Positions 27,468-39,824 of a stretch of DNA of 64,000 nt are shown here, piece by piece. Both the position numbers and the translations under genes were made by a program. How positions within the stretch are numbered: position 1 is the stretch's first letter; the number at the start of each line of letters is the position of its first letter. The stretch comes from an uncultured Pelagibacteraceae bacterium (GTDB taxonomy: Bacteria > Pseudomonadota > Alphaproteobacteria > Pelagibacterales > Pelagibacteraceae), in assembly GCA_902582235.1 (NCBI GenBank), contig CACHQX010000002.1:1-64000 (forward strand), in the 5' to 3' direction. The notes beneath the pieces were generated by a model. It had not been told where the DNA came from. It saw only the letters and a list, made by a program, of their open reading frames with translations, and did no database searches.

Positions 27468-28882
27468 TAAATTAAAGTTATATCTAAGACAAAGTTATTA
27501 ATTATATTAGGGTTTATGAAATATATAAGAATAATTGTTGATGAGATCACAAGTATCATTTTAAGACCAATGCTATGATTTAAGTCATATTTTTCTTTCT
27601 GCTCATCAAAATACATTACCTTTATTAATCTTATATAATAAAAAGCTGCAATTACTGTTGAGAGCAAACCTACAATCGCTAAAAAATACATTGACTGTTC
27701 AATTACGGCCGTAAAAATATAAAACTTTGCAAAAAAACCAGCCAATGGAGGTATTCCTGCTAGCGAGAATAGAATAATCATCAAACAAAGCGATAATAAG
27801 GGATGATTTTTTGATAAACCTGAGAGATCTTCAACTTTATCGAAATATTGATTTTCTCTTTTGAGCATAAATAAACAACAGAAAAATGCTATATTCATAA
27901 TTAGATATATAATTAAGTATATTATTGAATTTTGAATACCTTCGTTTGTCCCAACACTTAAACCAGCGAGCGCGAACCCCATATGGCTTATTGAACTATA
28001 AGCAATAAGTCTTTTTAATTTTTTTTGTCCAATCGCAGCTACGGCCCCAAATACCATTGAACCAATTGATAAAAAAATTATAACTGCTTGCCATTGGTCA
28101 AACATTTCAAGAAAAGGACCATATAAAAAATTAATGAATACTGTTAATGCAGCAATCTTTGGAAGAATTGCAAATATCACGGTAACAGACGTAGGTGATC
28201 CATCATAAACATCTGGGGCCCACATATGAAAAGGTACTGCAGTAATCTTAAATGCTAATCCAACTAAAATAAATACTATTCCAAAAATAATACCATATTC
28301 GATTGACTCACTATTTTGATAAATTAAATCAAAGTTTGTTGAGCTAGAAAAACCATATATTAAAGAACATCCATATAGCAATAATCCTGATGATAATGCG
28401 CTTAATATAAAATATTTTAAGCCTGACTCAGATGAAAGTATATTATCTCTTTTAAATGCAGCAAGAACATATAAAGCTAAAGATTGTAATTCTAGACCAA
28501 CATAAAAAACTATTAGATCGTTAGAACTTACCATTACGAGCATACCAAGAATTGAAGATAAAATTAAAATTGGATACTCAATTTTTAGAATATCATTTTG
28601 TTTGACATAATTTAATGAACATAGCATTACAAGAAATGCTGAAATCAATATTACCGACTTAATTAAAGTTGTGAAATAGTCAATTTTATAACTGTTATTA
28701 AATAAATCTATCGGGAATTCAGGTTTTAAATTAATATTTATCGCAAGCCCGACCAGTAAAATTATACAAGTGAAATTATAAATGAATAATTCACTTTTAT
28801 TTTTAAATACACCAATTAGTAATAGAGTTAGGATAGATAATGACAAGAATATTTCTGTGGATATATAAAAGAGATTAATCAT
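27467..28882 (-). CDS. nuoN: NADH-quinone oxidoreductase subunit N
   Basis: Antiporter-like proton-pumping subunit of complex I, about 14 membrane helices, 471 residues. The Mrp-type core is visible: YVGLELQSLALYVL with its membrane glutamate, KITAVPFHMWAPDVYDGSP, and the lysine-bearing IAYSSISHMGFAL. Last nuo gene; it overlaps nuoM by 4 bases and birA by 1. Confidence 0.96.
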   Translation of the reverse strand: MINLFYISTEIFLSLSILTLLLIGVFKNKSELFIYNFTCIILLVGLAININLKPEFPIDLFNNSYKIDYFTTLIKSVILISAFLVMLCSLNYVKQNDILKIEYPILILSSILGMLVMVSSNDLIVFYVGLELQSLALYVLAAFKRDNILSSESGLKYFILSALSSGLLLYGCSLIYGFSSSTNFDLIYQNSESIEYGIIFGIVFILVGLAFKITAVPFHMWAPDVYDGSPTSVTVIFAILPKIAALTVFINFLYGPFLEMFDQWQAVIIFLSIGSMVFGAVAAIGQKKLKRLIAYSSISHMGFALAGLSVGTNEGIQNSIIYLIIYLIMNIAFFCCLFMLKRENQYFDKVEDLSGLSKNHPLLSLCLMIILFSLAGIPPLAGFFAKFYIFTAVIEQSMYFLAIVGLLSTVIAAFYYIRLIKVMYFDEQKEKYDLNHSIGLKMILVISSTIILIYFINPNIINNFVLDITLI

Positions 28883-30372
28883 TGATTTTGTAAATTATAA
28901 TTATTTATTTTATCATTATATTCATTTATAAAGTTCTCGACTGATACAGAATATGTATTTGAAAATGGATCAGGATAGAAGCCAAAAAATATAATACTCA
29001 ATGCTAATAAAGTAAGAATAGACAACTCAACTTTGTTTAAATCAATTATTTTTAATAATTTTTGATTTGTTAACTCTCCAAATACAACTCTCTTGTAAAG
29101 CCACAACATATATGCTGCGCCTAAAATTACACCCAAACTTGCTATTGCTGCCACTAAGAAACTTTTTTTAAATGTTCCCATTAAAATCAAAAATTCACCA
29201 ATAAAACCAGTTGTTCCTGGTAGGCCCAAAGATCCTAAAGTAAATACCATTAATAAAATAGAATATTTTGGCATTACATTTACCAAACCCCCATAATCAT
29301 TGATACGTCTTGAATGGGTTCTGTCATAAACAACACCTACTGAGAAAAAGAGTGCAGCTGATACAATGCCATGACTAATCATTTGAAATATTCCTCCTTC
29401 AACACCTTGTTGAGTGAAAGTAAACAAACCTAATGTTACAAAACCCATGTGAGCTACAGATGAGTACGCAATTAATTTTTTCATGTCGTCCTGCATTAAA
29501 GCAACTAACGAAGTATAAATAATTGCAATTAAACTTATAACAAAAATAAAAGGAACAAAATATTCTGACGCAACAGGAAATAGTCCAATTGAAAATCTTA
29601 TAAATCCATATCCTGCCATTTTAAGTAAGATAGCTGCTAATAAAACTGAACCTGCAGTTGGTGCTTCAACATGGGCATCGGGCAGCCATGTATGTACTGG
29701 CCACATTGGTGTTTTTACCGCAAAAGATGAAAAGAATGCTAACCAAAGTAAGTTTTGGTATTTTGGATCAATGCCTAACTTATAAAGTTCTTCTATATCG
29801 GTCGTGCCTGCTATCCAATAAATAGATATTACTGCTATTAACATTAAAACTGAGCCAAGAAGAGTAAATAAAAAAAACTTGAATGCAGAATACACGCGTC
29901 TTTCTCCACCCCAAATACCAATGATTAAAAACATCGGTATTAAACCTCCCTCAAAAAATAAGTAGAAAATTACCAAATCTAAAGAGCAAAAAACTCCAAT
30001 CATTAGGGTTTCCATTAATAAGATTGCTATTAAAAACTCTTTAAGTCTATTCTTTATAGATGAGTTAACTGACAAAATACAAAGTGGGGTTATGAAAGTA
30101 GTTAAAACTATAAATAATATTGAGATTCCATCTACTCCGACTTTGTAATTGATAAAATCTTTTATCCAGACTCTACTTTCTACAAACTGAAATTCATAAC
30201 TAGATTGATCAAAAATTAACCATAAGTAAATAGATATTAAAAAATTAATAATTGATACAAATAAAGAAACATACTTGATGCCGGTAATATTTTTTGAATT
30301 AATGAAAAAAAGAAATAGTGCACCAATTGAAGGCAAAAGGATTAGTGAAGAAATAATTGGGAAATTCATCAT
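28879..30372 (-). CDS. nuoM: NADH-quinone oxidoreductase subunit M
   Basis: Second antiporter-like proton channel of complex I, about 14 helices in 497 residues. Diagnostic segments are YLFFEGGLIPMFLIIG (channel glutamate), KTPMWPVHTWLPDAHVEAPT, and IAYSSVAHMGFV. It lies between nuoL and nuoN with 4-base overlaps on both sides. Confidence 0.96.
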   Translation of the reverse strand: MMNFPIISSLILLPSIGALFLFFINSKNITGIKYVSLFVSIINFLISIYLWLIFDQSSYEFQFVESRVWIKDFINYKVGVDGISILFIVLTTFITPLCILSVNSSIKNRLKEFLIAILLMETLMIGVFCSLDLVIFYLFFEGGLIPMFLIIGIWGGERRVYSAFKFFLFTLLGSVLMLIAVISIYWIAGTTDIEELYKLGIDPKYQNLLWLAFFSSFAVKTPMWPVHTWLPDAHVEAPTAGSVLLAAILLKMAGYGFIRFSIGLFPVASEYFVPFIFVISLIAIIYTSLVALMQDDMKKLIAYSSVAHMGFVTLGLFTFTQQGVEGGIFQMISHGIVSAALFFSVGVVYDRTHSRRINDYGGLVNVMPKYSILLMVFTLGSLGLPGTTGFIGEFLILMGTFKKSFLVAAIASLGVILGAAYMLWLYKRVVFGELTNQKLLKIIDLNKVELSILTLLALSIIFFGFYPDPFSNTYSVSVENFINEYNDKINNYNLQNQ

Positions 30373-32282
30373 TTAATAATCAAGTAAGTCAGTATTAAAG
30401 AAAAGCCAATCAACATTATAAATGCATATTGATATATAAAACCATTCTGAAATTTTACTGCTTTTATCGATAAGCCTTTAATAAGATTTGAAATACCATC
30501 TGGTCCAAATCTATCTATTGTTAAACCATCAATCTTTTTCCAAAAAAATAGACCTAATTTTTTACAAGGTTCTACAAAAATATAAGAATAAAGCTCATCA
30601 AAATACCATTTCTTTTTTAAAAAATTTATTAATGGATAATTAGTTTTTGTAAAATTTTCTAATATACTTTTGTCCTTCAAAAATAAGTAGTAAGAAATCG
30701 GTATGCTTAAGGTAACTATAGTCGGGGTCAATAAAATAAACCACAGTGGGGGATGATCTTCACTCAATGGCTCTAAAAATTTAATAGACTCTCCCCAAAA
30801 ATTAACACTACTTTGATTGCCTATTAATAGATCTTTGAAAAAGAAACCGGTAAAAATTGACCCTAAACCAAGAACTATAAGTGGCAAAATCATCACCGCC
30901 GGTGACTCATGAATTTTTTCGTATTTGACTTCTTGATTATTATAATTTCCATGAAAAGTTTTAAAAAATAATCTCCATGAGTAAATTGCTGTTAACATAG
31001 CAGTAACAATTCCAATACCAGCTGCATAAATACCAGTTACGTTTCCTCTTAAATACGCAAATTCAATAATTGCATCTTTAGAATAAAAACCAGATAAAAA
31101 AGGGAAGCCAGTTAAAGCTAATGTGCCTACCAGCATTAAGGCATAAGTGTAAGGGATCTTTTTATATACCCCACCCATTTTTTCGATATCCTGTTCGTCT
31201 TTGAAAGAGTGTATTACAGAACCAGCTCCTAAAAAAAGCAAAGCCTTAAAATAAGCATGAGTAAATAGATGAAACATTGCAACGTTGTATGCGCCTACAC
31301 CAGTTGCAAAAAACATATATCCAAGCTGGCTACATGTTGAATAAGCAATTATCTTTTTTATATCGGTTTGGACTAATGCAATTGTAGCAGCAAAAAAAGC
31401 TGTACTCATTCCAATAATAGTAATTATATTGAGTGCTAATTCTGAATATTCATAAATAGGAGAACATCTTACAACTAAAAAAACACCTGCTGTAACCATT
31501 GTTGCGGCATGGATTAATGCTGATACAGGTGTTGGTCCTTCCATTGCATCGGGTAACCAAGTGTGTAAAAAAATCTGGGCTGATTTTCCCATTGCACCTA
31601 TAAATAGCAATATACAAATTAAATCTATTGATTTTAATTCAAAACCAAGAAAATTTGTATTTTTTCCATTCAAAGTTTGAATTTGATTGAATACCTCATC
31701 GTAGTTAACTGTTCCAAAATAATAAAAAATTAAAAAAATACCAAGAGCAAAACCAAAATCTCCAACTCTATTAACTACAAAAGCTTTAATGGCGGCTGCA
31801 TTTGCAGCTTTTTTTTTAAACCAAAAACCAATTAAAAAATACGAACAAAGACCTACTCCTTCCCATCCAAAGAATAATTGTAAAAAATTGTCTGAAGTAA
31901 CCAACACTAACATTGCAAATGTAAATAAAGATAAATAAGACATGAACCTCGGTTTATGAGGATCGTGAGACATATAACCAATTGAGTAGATATGAACCAA
32001 CGCTGAAACGAGCGTTACCACAACCATCATGAGAGATGATAATGCATCTACTTTTATGGACCAATTTACATTTAAAGTACCAGAGTTAATCCAGCTAGAA
32101 ATTAATAAATTATTTGAGTATCCATAATTTAATACTTTTAAAAATACTATAATTGAAAGGATAGAGGAAATGCTGACAAAAAGACTTGTCATAAATTGAG
32201 AATATCTTTGGTCAAATTTATTACCAAAAAAACCCGAAATAAATGCACCAAGCAATGGTAAAAAAACTATGAAATATTCCAT
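30369..32282 (-). CDS. nuoL: NADH-quinone oxidoreductase subunit L
   Basis: Distal antiporter-like subunit of complex I, carrying the long lateral helix HL at its C-terminus that braces the membrane arm; 637 residues. FFGWEGVGLCSYFLIG, FLHTWLPDAMEGPTPVSALIHAATM and IAYSTCSQLGYMF are clear. The C-terminal 90 residues, with a charged stretch then a final helix, match HL. One base separates it from nuoK. Confidence 0.96.
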   Translation of the reverse strand: MEYFIVFLPLLGAFISGFFGNKFDQRYSQFMTSLFVSISSILSIIVFLKVLNYGYSNNLLISSWINSGTLNVNWSIKVDALSSLMMVVVTLVSALVHIYSIGYMSHDPHKPRFMSYLSLFTFAMLVLVTSDNFLQLFFGWEGVGLCSYFLIGFWFKKKAANAAAIKAFVVNRVGDFGFALGIFLIFYYFGTVNYDEVFNQIQTLNGKNTNFLGFELKSIDLICILLFIGAMGKSAQIFLHTWLPDAMEGPTPVSALIHAATMVTAGVFLVVRCSPIYEYSELALNIITIIGMSTAFFAATIALVQTDIKKIIAYSTCSQLGYMFFATGVGAYNVAMFHLFTHAYFKALLFLGAGSVIHSFKDEQDIEKMGGVYKKIPYTYALMLVGTLALTGFPFLSGFYSKDAIIEFAYLRGNVTGIYAAGIGIVTAMLTAIYSWRLFFKTFHGNYNNQEVKYEKIHESPAVMILPLIVLGLGSIFTGFFFKDLLIGNQSSVNFWGESIKFLEPLSEDHPPLWFILLTPTIVTLSIPISYYLFLKDKSILENFTKTNYPLINFLKKKWYFDELYSYIFVEPCKKLGLFFWKKIDGLTIDRFGPDGISNLIKGLSIKAVKFQNGFIYQYAFIMLIGFSLILTYLIIK

Positions 32283-32283
32283 A

Positions 32284-32595
32284 TTAACCTTTTAAATTTT
32301 GAATTTCTTCGACTCTTATTGTTCCTGCGTTACGGTAATAGACTACTATTATTGCTAAACCGATAGCCGCTTCTGCTGCTGCAACAGTTAAAATAAATAA
32401 AGTAAATATTTGACCAGATAAGTCTTGAAGAAATATTGAGAAAGATACTAGATTGATATTTACTGCTAACAATATTAATTCAATACTCATTAAAATAACA
32501 ATTACATTTTTTCTATTTAAGAATATTCCAATTATACCAATAGTAAAAATGATTGCACCTAATGTCAGATAATGCCCAAGGGAAACTTCAAACAT
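32284..32595 (-). CDS. nuoK: NADH-quinone oxidoreductase subunit K
   Basis: Small membrane subunit (103 residues, three helices), homologue of MrpC and mitochondrial ND4L. The two buried glutamates of the proton path are present in [11 protein letters not shown] and [11 protein letters not shown]. It overlaps nuoJ by 8 bases. Confidence 0.96.
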   Translation of the reverse strand: MFEVSLGHYLTLGAIIFTIGIIGIFLNRKNVIVILMSIELILLAVNINLVSFSIFLQDLSGQIFTLFILTVAAAEAAIGLAIIVVYYRNAGTIRVEEIQNLKG

Positions 32596-33220
32596 CTATT
32601 TTAACCCCTTCATTTGATTTAACTTCTACTACCTCAACACCTTGATTTTTTTCTCTAGATATTTGGCTAAAATAATTTTGTCTTTTAACTCCTTCTCTTT
32701 TCCTAAATGTGAGAACGATTGCTCCGATCATCGCTACAAGTAATATCATCCCTGAAATTTGAAATAGATGAATGTATTCTGTATATAATACGCTCCCTAT
32801 AGTATGAGTATTAGTAGAATTTGAAATCAGACTATCAGAAAAGTTTTTGATAATGTCAGGTTTGTATTTCCATCCTCCAATTACGATTATTAATTCAAAA
32901 AAAATAATCAAACTTACAATTAGTCCTACAGGTATATGAGTGCTTGTTTCACTTGATTTGAACCATTGATTTTTTTGCTGAGTAACATTTAACATCATAA
33001 CTACAAATAAAAATAAAACTGCAACTGCTCCAACATAAACAATTAACATTATCATTCCTAAAAATTCTGCACCTATCATAATAAAAAGGCATGAAATCGA
33101 TATAAAATCTAATATAAGAAAGAAAACAGAATGAACAGTGTTCTTTGAGGCAGTTACCATTATTGCAGAGATTATTGCAACAAATGAAAAAAAATAAAAA
33201 AATATAGCGTGTGCTAACAT
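32588..33220 (-). CDS. nuoJ: NADH-quinone oxidoreductase subunit J
   Basis: Membrane subunit J (ND6), five helices, 210 residues. [26 protein letters not shown] is the signature block around the π-bulged third helix (quoted here in part of its run as [16 protein letters not shown]). The C-terminal 45 residues are a charged cytoplasmic tail. It follows nuoI by 6 bases, the largest gap inside the nuoA-dnaE run. Confidence 0.95.
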   Translation of the reverse strand: MLAHAIFFYFFSFVAIISAIMVTASKNTVHSVFFLILDFISISCLFIMIGAEFLGMIMLIVYVGAVAVLFLFVVMMLNVTQQKNQWFKSSETSTHIPVGLIVSLIIFFELIIVIGGWKYKPDIIKNFSDSLISNSTNTHTIGSVLYTEYIHLFQISGMILLVAMIGAIVLTFRKREGVKRQNYFSQISREKNQGVEVVEVKSNEGVKIDV

Positions 33221-33226
33221 TTGCTA

Positions 33227-33712
33227 TTATCTATACGGGTTATCAGCTTTTATATTTGCAGCTAAAACATTCTCCCATCTATCTCCATTTTCTAAAAGCT
33301 TTTCTTTATTGTAGTAAAGTTCTTCCCTAGTATGTGTTGCAAATTCAAAGTTAGGACCTTGCACTATAGCATCAACCGGACACGACTCTTCACACAAACC
33401 ACAATAGATACATTTTAGCATATCAATATCGTATCTTGTCGTTTTTCTGCTTCCGTCTTCTCTAGCTGTAGACTCTATTGTTATTGCTTGAGCTGGACAA
33501 ACAGCTTCACAAAGTTTACATGCTATACATCTTTCCTCACCGTTTGGATATCTTCTTAAGGCGTGCTCTCCCCTATATCGTGGTGAAATCTTGCCTTTTT
33601 CAAAAGGATAATTAAGAGTCTTTTTTGGTTTAAATGACTCTTTAATAGCTATCAATAAGCCTGTTAAAAAATCGATTAAAAATACTGTTTTAAATATTCG
33701 AATTATATTCAT
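33227..33712 (-). CDS. nuoI: NADH-quinone oxidoreductase subunit I
   Basis: Peripheral subunit carrying clusters N6a and N6b, which relay electrons to NuoB. Two 4Fe-4S motifs are complete: Cys62/65/68/72 ([11 protein letters not shown]) and Cys101/104/107/111 ([11 protein letters not shown]). 161 residues. An N-terminal amphipathic segment would sit on the membrane. Gaps of 3 and 6 bases to nuoH and nuoJ. Confidence 0.97.
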   Translation of the reverse strand: MNIIRIFKTVFLIDFLTGLLIAIKESFKPKKTLNYPFEKGKISPRYRGEHALRRYPNGEERCIACKLCEAVCPAQAITIESTAREDGSRKTTRYDIDMLKCIYCGLCEESCPVDAIVQGPNFEFATHTREELYYNKEKLLENGDRWENVLAANIKADNPYR

Positions 33713-33715
33713 AGT

Positions 33716-34714
33716 TTAATATACAGGTAATAAGTCAAAATATAATAAATAACCAGAAGTTAATACCACCCAAATTAAAGAGAAAGGCAGAAAAACCTTC
33801 CATCCGAGCCTCATAAGTTGATCGTATCTATATCTTGGCACAATAGCTTTTATTAGTGCAAACAAAACAAACAAAAATAAAATTTTTAATATTAGCCACG
33901 CCGGTGGAGGTATCATTTCAAACAATGGGGTATCCAATGGTGCTAACCAACCTCCCAGAAAAAGAATTGACCCAAGTGCACACATTAGCAAAATATTTGC
34001 ATATTCGCCCAACCAAAACATTGCGTACATCATACCGCTATACTCTGTTTGATAACCCGCAACTAATTCAGCCTCTGCTTCAGGTAAATCAAATGGTGGT
34101 CTATTTGTCTCTGCAAGCGATGAAATAAAGAAAATCACAAACATCGGGAATAAAGGAATTACAAACCAAATTTTCTCTTGAGCTAAAACTATATCACTTA
34201 AGTTTAACGAACCAACGCACAATAAAACATTTATGATTATTACTCCGATAGAAACTTCGTAAGAGACCATTTGTGCAGCGGATCTTATTGAGCCTAAAAA
34301 TGGATACTTTGAATTTGAGGCCCAGCCACCCATTATTATTCCATAAACACCCAAAGATGAAATTGCAAATATATAAAGGATACCAACATTTATGTCAGCC
34401 AAAACATAATCTTCACTGAAAGGAATTACTGCCCATGCAATAAGGGCTAAAGTCATCGTAACTATTGGGGCTAAAATAAATATAATTTTATTCGAACTTG
34501 CAGGTATTATAATTTCTTTGAAAATGTATTTAAGCGCATCTGCCAAAGTTTGAAATAAACCGAAAGGACCTACAACATTTGGCCCTCGTCTTTTTTGAAC
34601 AAAAGCCCAAATTCTTCTATCAAGCCATACAATCATTGCTACTGATACAAGAACAGGAATTAAAACATAAAGTATTTTGTAAATTTCAGAAAATAATAAA
34701 ACTATGTATTCCAT
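33716..34714 (-). CDS. nuoH: NADH-quinone oxidoreductase subunit H
   Basis: Membrane subunit at the quinone tunnel, eight helices, 332 residues. [20 protein letters not shown], the carboxylate-rich loop [20 protein letters not shown] and [14 protein letters not shown] are the family's most conserved parts and are all intact. Its ATG follows the nuoG stop directly. Confidence 0.97.
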   Translation of the reverse strand: MEYIVLLFSEIYKILYVLIPVLVSVAMIVWLDRRIWAFVQKRRGPNVVGPFGLFQTLADALKYIFKEIIIPASSNKIIFILAPIVTMTLALIAWAVIPFSEDYVLADINVGILYIFAISSLGVYGIIMGGWASNSKYPFLGSIRSAAQMVSYEVSIGVIIINVLLCVGSLNLSDIVLAQEKIWFVIPLFPMFVIFFISSLAETNRPPFDLPEAEAELVAGYQTEYSGMMYAMFWLGEYANILLMCALGSILFLGGWLAPLDTPLFEMIPPPAWLILKILFLFVLFALIKAIVPRYRYDQLMRLGWKVFLPFSLIWVVLTSGYLLYFDLLPVY

Positions 34715-36727
34715 TTAACCGTCAGTTCCAGTTTTCAAAGAAACAAGTTTTAAATTTCTGCATTCTGCCATTGTCTTTGAAGATCTTGCTATAACGTTAG
34801 TAAAATAATAATCAATTTTATCGACGAAAATTTCTTCTTTTATGAAATCATTTTTAACTGTTTCACCGTTTTTTTTTGTTTTTTGATTAAGATAATTTAA
34901 AAGATTATCTATAAGTTCTTGTTTATTTGTATAAAGACTTTTGCCCTTAAGTTTCTTTGACACTTCATTAATAATTTCCCAATCTTCCTTTGCATCACCA
35001 GGTGGATAGGAAGCCTTAAAAGCTAATTGTAAGTTACCTTCAAGATTAGTGTAATATCCATCTTGCTCTGTATATGCCGCGCTAGGCAATATTAAATCTG
35101 CCATTTCAGCTCCTCTGTCACCATGAGTTCCTATATAGACAATAAATTCATTTTTCTTTTTGATATTCAAATTATCCTGACCAAATAAGAAGACTAATTC
35201 AAATTGATTTGATAACACATTATCTATAGTTACGTTGTCTAAAATATCCAAATCATATGCACCGACAGTTGATGCATTATTAGAAAGGACGTTTAAAGCA
35301 TTCCAGTCATCATTTATTTTATTATTTTCTGATAAAAATTTTTTCATTCCCTCAAATAAGTACCCTGAGGAGTTAAGTTTAAGAGCCGATTGTCCAAAAA
35401 TAACAATAGGATTTTTTGCAGAAATTATTTTTTTTGAGACTTCGTGTTCATTTAAAATTATTTTTTTTAACTCATCAGTATTGCTTGATATTACTTTATA
35501 TGGATATGTTAAATTCCCAACATCATTTAAAGAATAAATTTCTATATTATTCTTTAAATAACTTTTTCGTATTCTTGAATTCAAAATTGTTGCTTCATGA
35601 CGTGGATTTGTCCCAACCAAAAGAATAAAATCTGATTTTTCTATATTTGAAATTTGGGTATTAAAAATATAATTAGTTCGTGAACTATTGTTTACATAAG
35701 TTTTTACAGGTCTTGAGTCCAAGTTTTTACAGTTTAAAATTTTATTAAAAAGCTCTTTAACAGAAAATAGAGTTTCCATATTAGTAAGATCACCAGTTAT
35801 GCATCCAATTTTATCAGGATTTGTGGTTTTGATTTTATTAGTTAAGGTCTCATAAGCATCTTCCCATGAAATTTTTTTAAAACCATCATTAGATCTAATA
35901 TAAGGAGTATCAAGTCTTTGATATTTTAAACCATCACATGCATAACGAGTTTTATCTGATATCCACTCTTCATTAATGCTTTCGTTAATCTTTGGAAGTA
36001 TACGTTTTACTTCCCAACCATATGTATCAATTCTTATATTTGAACCAACTGCGTCCATAACATCGATCGACTCTGTTTTTTTTAATTCCCATGGTCTAGC
36101 TTCAAAAACGTATGGCTTCGATGTTAATGCGCCAACTGGGCACAAATCGATAACATTGCCTGATAGTTCTGACTCCATGGATTTTTCCAAGTATGTAGTT
36201 ATCTGAGTATCTTCTCCTCTACCAATTGCTCCAATCTCCGAAACACCAGCAACCTCGGTCGCAAATCTTATACACCTTGTGCAGTGAATACATCTTGTCA
36301 TTTGAGTTTTGATTAATGGACCCATATACTTTTCAGGTACAAATCTTTTATTTTCTTTAAATCTCGATTTATCAATTCCATAAAACATCGATTGATCTTG
36401 CAGATCGCATTCACCTCCTTGATCACAAACTGGACAGTCGAGCGGATGATTTGCTAATAAAAATTCCATAACGCCTTTTCTTGCTTTTTCAACAAATTCA
36501 GTATTTGTTTTAATATTCATTCCATCCGCTACAGGCATTGCGCAAGATGCAACTGGTTTTGGGGATTTTTCAATCTCAACTAGGCACATTCTACAGTTTC
36601 CTGCTATTGAAAGTTTTTCATGATAACAAAATCTTGGTATTTCAGCTCCAGCTTGTTCGCATGCCTGTAAAACCGTTAAGCCATCTTCTACTTCTAATTC
36701 GTTATTGTTAACTTTTATTTTGGGCAT
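34715..36727 (-). CDS. nuoG: NADH-quinone oxidoreductase subunit G
   Basis: Large peripheral subunit (670 residues). The N-terminal ferredoxin domain has 2Fe-2S cysteines in [15 protein letters not shown]; the next block has the His-ligated cluster ([18 protein letters not shown]) and a 4Fe-4S set starting CIHCTRC. A molybdopterin-oxidoreductase-like, inactive domain follows (from about residue 215). The frame ends with no space before nuoH and overlaps nuoF by 20 bases. Confidence 0.96.
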   Translation of the reverse strand: MPKIKVNNNELEVEDGLTVLQACEQAGAEIPRFCYHEKLSIAGNCRMCLVEIEKSPKPVASCAMPVADGMNIKTNTEFVEKARKGVMEFLLANHPLDCPVCDQGGECDLQDQSMFYGIDKSRFKENKRFVPEKYMGPLIKTQMTRCIHCTRCIRFATEVAGVSEIGAIGRGEDTQITTYLEKSMESELSGNVIDLCPVGALTSKPYVFEARPWELKKTESIDVMDAVGSNIRIDTYGWEVKRILPKINESINEEWISDKTRYACDGLKYQRLDTPYIRSNDGFKKISWEDAYETLTNKIKTTNPDKIGCITGDLTNMETLFSVKELFNKILNCKNLDSRPVKTYVNNSSRTNYIFNTQISNIEKSDFILLVGTNPRHEATILNSRIRKSYLKNNIEIYSLNDVGNLTYPYKVISSNTDELKKIILNEHEVSKKIISAKNPIVIFGQSALKLNSSGYLFEGMKKFLSENNKINDDWNALNVLSNNASTVGAYDLDILDNVTIDNVLSNQFELVFLFGQDNLNIKKKNEFIVYIGTHGDRGAEMADLILPSAAYTEQDGYYTNLEGNLQLAFKASYPPGDAKEDWEIINEVSKKLKGKSLYTNKQELIDNLLNYLNQKTKKNGETVKNDFIKEEIFVDKIDYYFTNVIARSSKTMAECRNLKLVSLKTGTDG

Positions 36728-38051
36728 TATCTTTTTCTAATAAGTGTTGATCAACTAGGTATGGGATATCTTTATTTGACTTAATTAATGGATCAAAATT
36801 ATTTCTTTTTATAATCTCTTTTTTGAAATTTCTTAAAAGACCTTGAACTGGCCAAGCAGATCCTTCTCCAAAAGCACAAATGGTATGACCTTCAATCTGT
36901 TTTGTAACATCAAATAACATTTCAACTTCCTCTCTCGATGCTTCTCCTTTAGCCATTCTTTCTAAAATTCTCCACATCCAACCTGAACCTTCTCTACAAG
37001 GAGTACATTGACCACAACTTTCATGTTTATAAAATCGCGCTATTCTTGCAAAACATTTAATAATATCTTGATCTTTATTAATTACGACTATTCCTGCAGT
37101 CCCTAACCCACTTTTATTTTCAACCAATGAGTCAAAATCCATAGTTATCTTTTCTGAAATTTCTTTATTTAACAAGGGCATTGAAGAACCACCTGGTATA
37201 ACTGCTTGTAAATTTTCCCATCCACCTACTACTCCACCTGCGTGTGTTTCAATTAAATCTTTCAAAGGAACTCCCATTTCCTCTTCAACATTACAAGGTT
37301 TGTTTACATTTCCAGAAATACAAAAAATTTTAGTACCAGTATTTTTTGGTTTGCCTAATGATGCAAACCATTTAGAACCTTTTCTCAAAATTGTAGGAAC
37401 AACTGAAACAGTTTCAACATTATTAACTATAGTTGGACAACCATATAATCCAACTAACGCAGGAAAAGGTGGTTTTAATCTTGGTTGACCTTTGTTACCC
37501 TCAATACTTTCAAGCAAAGCTGTCTCTTCACCACATATGTAAGCTCCAGCTCCATAATGAATGTAAATATCTAAATCCCAACCAGTTCCAGAAGCATTTT
37601 TGCCAATTAAATTATCTTTATAAGCCTCGTCAATTGCTTTTTGTAATTCTATACCTTCGTTGTAATATTCACCTCTTAAGTAAATGTAACATTTATGCGA
37701 GTTAACAGCGTAGGCCGCAATTAAACAACCTTCTAAAAGTTTATGAGGTTCAAATCTTAGAATATCCCTGTCTTTGCAAGTTCCAGGTTCAGACTCATCT
37801 GCATTAATTACAAGGTAGTGAGGCCTTGATCCAACTTCCTTAGGTGCGAATGACCATTTTAACCCAGTAGGGAAACCTGCGCCACCCCTCCCTCTTAATT
37901 CTGATTTTTTAATCTCATCAATAATCCAGTCTCTACCTTTTTCACATAAATCTTTAGTATTTGTCCAATCACCTCTTTTTTTTGAAGAGTTTAAGTCAGC
38001 ACCTAAATCATTATAAAGGTTTTTAAATATTCTATCTTCGTCTTTAAGCAT
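36708..38051 (-). CDS. nuoF: NADH-quinone oxidoreductase subunit F
   Basis: NADH-binding subunit holding FMN and cluster N3, the electron entry point. [12 protein letters not shown] and [19 protein letters not shown] form the NADH/FMN sites; N3 cysteines are in [11 protein letters not shown] plus a later Cys in [10 protein letters not shown]. 447 residues. It overlaps nuoE by 8 bases and nuoG by 20. Confidence 0.97.
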   Translation of the reverse strand: MLKDEDRIFKNLYNDLGADLNSSKKRGDWTNTKDLCEKGRDWIIDEIKKSELRGRGGAGFPTGLKWSFAPKEVGSRPHYLVINADESEPGTCKDRDILRFEPHKLLEGCLIAAYAVNSHKCYIYLRGEYYNEGIELQKAIDEAYKDNLIGKNASGTGWDLDIYIHYGAGAYICGEETALLESIEGNKGQPRLKPPFPALVGLYGCPTIVNNVETVSVVPTILRKGSKWFASLGKPKNTGTKIFCISGNVNKPCNVEEEMGVPLKDLIETHAGGVVGGWENLQAVIPGGSSMPLLNKEISEKITMDFDSLVENKSGLGTAGIVVINKDQDIIKCFARIARFYKHESCGQCTPCREGSGWMWRILERMAKGEASREEVEMLFDVTKQIEGHTICAFGEGSAWPVQGLLRNFKKEIIKRNNFDPLIKSNKDIPYLVDQHLLEKDNAQNKS

Positions 38052-38652
38052 TTTTTAAATCCAATAATGTTTTTCTGTTATTTTCAGGTTCTGAGTTAAT
38101 TCTCCCTCTATATGATCCTGGTTTTGGTTTTTTACCCAAAAGCACTTCATCAATAATTTTTTCACTTTGTCTTATATCTAAATCTTCATAGTAATCATTG
38201 TTAATTTGCATCATTGGAGCATTAATACAGGCACCAAGACATTCTACCTCTGTCCAAGAACAATTTCCATTTTCAGATAATACATTTTCTTTTTCAGATA
38301 TCTTTTTTTTACATACATCTACAATCTTGTATGCTCCTCTGATCATACAAGGAGTTGTTGTACAAATTTGAACATGAAAATTTCCAACTGGTGAAAGATT
38401 ATACATTGAGTAGAAAGTGGCTACTTCGTAGACTTTGATGTAAGGCATATTTAAATACTTGGCGATATATTTGATTGCTGACAAAGGTATCCAGTTATTG
38501 TTTTGTCTTTGAGCAATATATAGTAAAGCCATTACAGCACTCTTCTCTTTACCTTTCGGGTAATTTAATAAGATTTTTTTTGCAGCTTCTAAGTTTTGTT
38601 GATTAAATTCAAATTTTTCAGGCTGATCTTTTGAAATTTTTTTTAAACTCAT
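38044..38652 (-). CDS. nuoE: NADH-quinone oxidoreductase subunit E
   Basis: Thioredoxin-fold subunit with 2Fe-2S cluster N1a. The four ligands are the two Cys in CTTTPC and the two in CLGAC. 202 residues, with a C-terminal tail of about 35 residues ending in a Lys/Asn-rich stretch. VATFYSMYN is the usual helical-domain motif. It overlaps nuoD and nuoF. Confidence 0.96.
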   Translation of the reverse strand: MSLKKISKDQPEKFEFNQQNLEAAKKILLNYPKGKEKSAVMALLYIAQRQNNNWIPLSAIKYIAKYLNMPYIKVYEVATFYSMYNLSPVGNFHVQICTTTPCMIRGAYKIVDVCKKKISEKENVLSENGNCSWTEVECLGACINAPMMQINNDYYEDLDIRQSEKIIDEVLLGKKPKPGSYRGRINSEPENNRKTLLDLKNA

Positions 38653-39824
38653 CTGTCTATTTCCCCGAACACAATATCTAGTGAACCTAATACAGCCGGT
38701 ACATCAGCTAACATGTGTCCTTTAATTAAATAATCCATTGCTTGAAGATGTGAAAACCCAGGCGCTCTGATTTTACATTTATATGGTTTGCTTGAACCAT
38801 CAGAAATTAAATAAACACCAAATTCACCTTTTGGTGCTTCTACTGCTTTATATATCTCATCTTTTTTTACTCTGTAGCCCTCTGTGAATAGTTTAAAATG
38901 GTGTATTAACGCCTCCATTGACTCTTTAATTTCTTTTTTTGGTGGGGGTGTAATTTTATTGTCTTGTGACTTTACAGGTCCTTTTGGTAATCTTTCTAGA
39001 CATTGTTTAATTATTTTTACACTTTCTCTCATTTCTTCAACCCTACAAAGATACCTATCATAACAATCTCCATTTTTTCCAATAGGTACTTTAAATGATA
39101 GTTGTTCATAACAATCGTATGGTTGAGATTTTCTTAAATCCCAAGGTATACCTGAACCTCTCATCATTACACCAGAGAATGAGTAATCTAATGCATCATC
39201 TTTTGAAACTATTCCAATATCAACATTTCTTTGTTTAAAAATTCTATTATCAGTCAGCAAAGTTTCTAAATCATCAATTATTTTCGGGAACTCATTGCAA
39301 AATTTCAAAATATCTGTATCAAGTCCTCTTGGTAAGTCCTGATGAACGCCGCCTGGTCTAAAATAATTAGCATGTAATCTTGATCCTGAAACCCTTTCAT
39401 AAAATTCCATAAGTTTTTCTCGTTCCTCAAAACCCCACAATGAAGGAGTTAAGGCGCCAACGTCTAAAGCCTGTGTAGTGATGTTTAGTATGTGGCTTAA
39501 AATTCTTCCAATCTCACAAAAAATAACTCTAATGTATTGGCCTCTAATTGGAACTTCAATGTCTAAAATTTTTTCGATAGCTAAAGCGAAAGCATGTTCT
39601 TGATTCATTGGAGCTACGTAATCAAGTCTATCAAAATAAGGTATTGCTTGTGAATACGTTTTGTTTTCAATTAATTTTTCTGTACCTCTGTGAAGTAAAC
39701 CTATATGTGGATCAGCTTTTTCAACAATTTCTCCATCTAACTCCAGTATCAGTCTTAAAACTCCGTGAGCAGCAGGATGTTGTGGACCAAAATTTAGGTT
39801 AAGTGTTTTCGTTTGTTTACTCAT
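38649..39824 (-). CDS. nuoD: NADH-quinone oxidoreductase subunit D
   Basis: 49-kDa subunit forming, with NuoB, the quinone-reducing cavity; derived from the hydrogenase large subunit. [15 protein letters not shown] at the N-terminus provides the cavity histidine, and [20 protein letters not shown] and the C-terminal DIVFGEIDR are typical. 391 residues. It overlaps nuoC by 8 bases and nuoE by 4. Confidence 0.97.
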   Translation of the reverse strand: MSKQTKTLNLNFGPQHPAAHGVLRLILELDGEIVEKADPHIGLLHRGTEKLIENKTYSQAIPYFDRLDYVAPMNQEHAFALAIEKILDIEVPIRGQYIRVIFCEIGRILSHILNITTQALDVGALTPSLWGFEEREKLMEFYERVSGSRLHANYFRPGGVHQDLPRGLDTDILKFCNEFPKIIDDLETLLTDNRIFKQRNVDIGIVSKDDALDYSFSGVMMRGSGIPWDLRKSQPYDCYEQLSFKVPIGKNGDCYDRYLCRVEEMRESVKIIKQCLERLPKGPVKSQDNKITPPPKKEIKESMEALIHHFKLFTEGYRVKKDEIYKAVEAPKGEFGVYLISDGSSKPYKCKIRAPGFSHLQAMDYLIKGHMLADVPAVLGSLDIVFGEIDR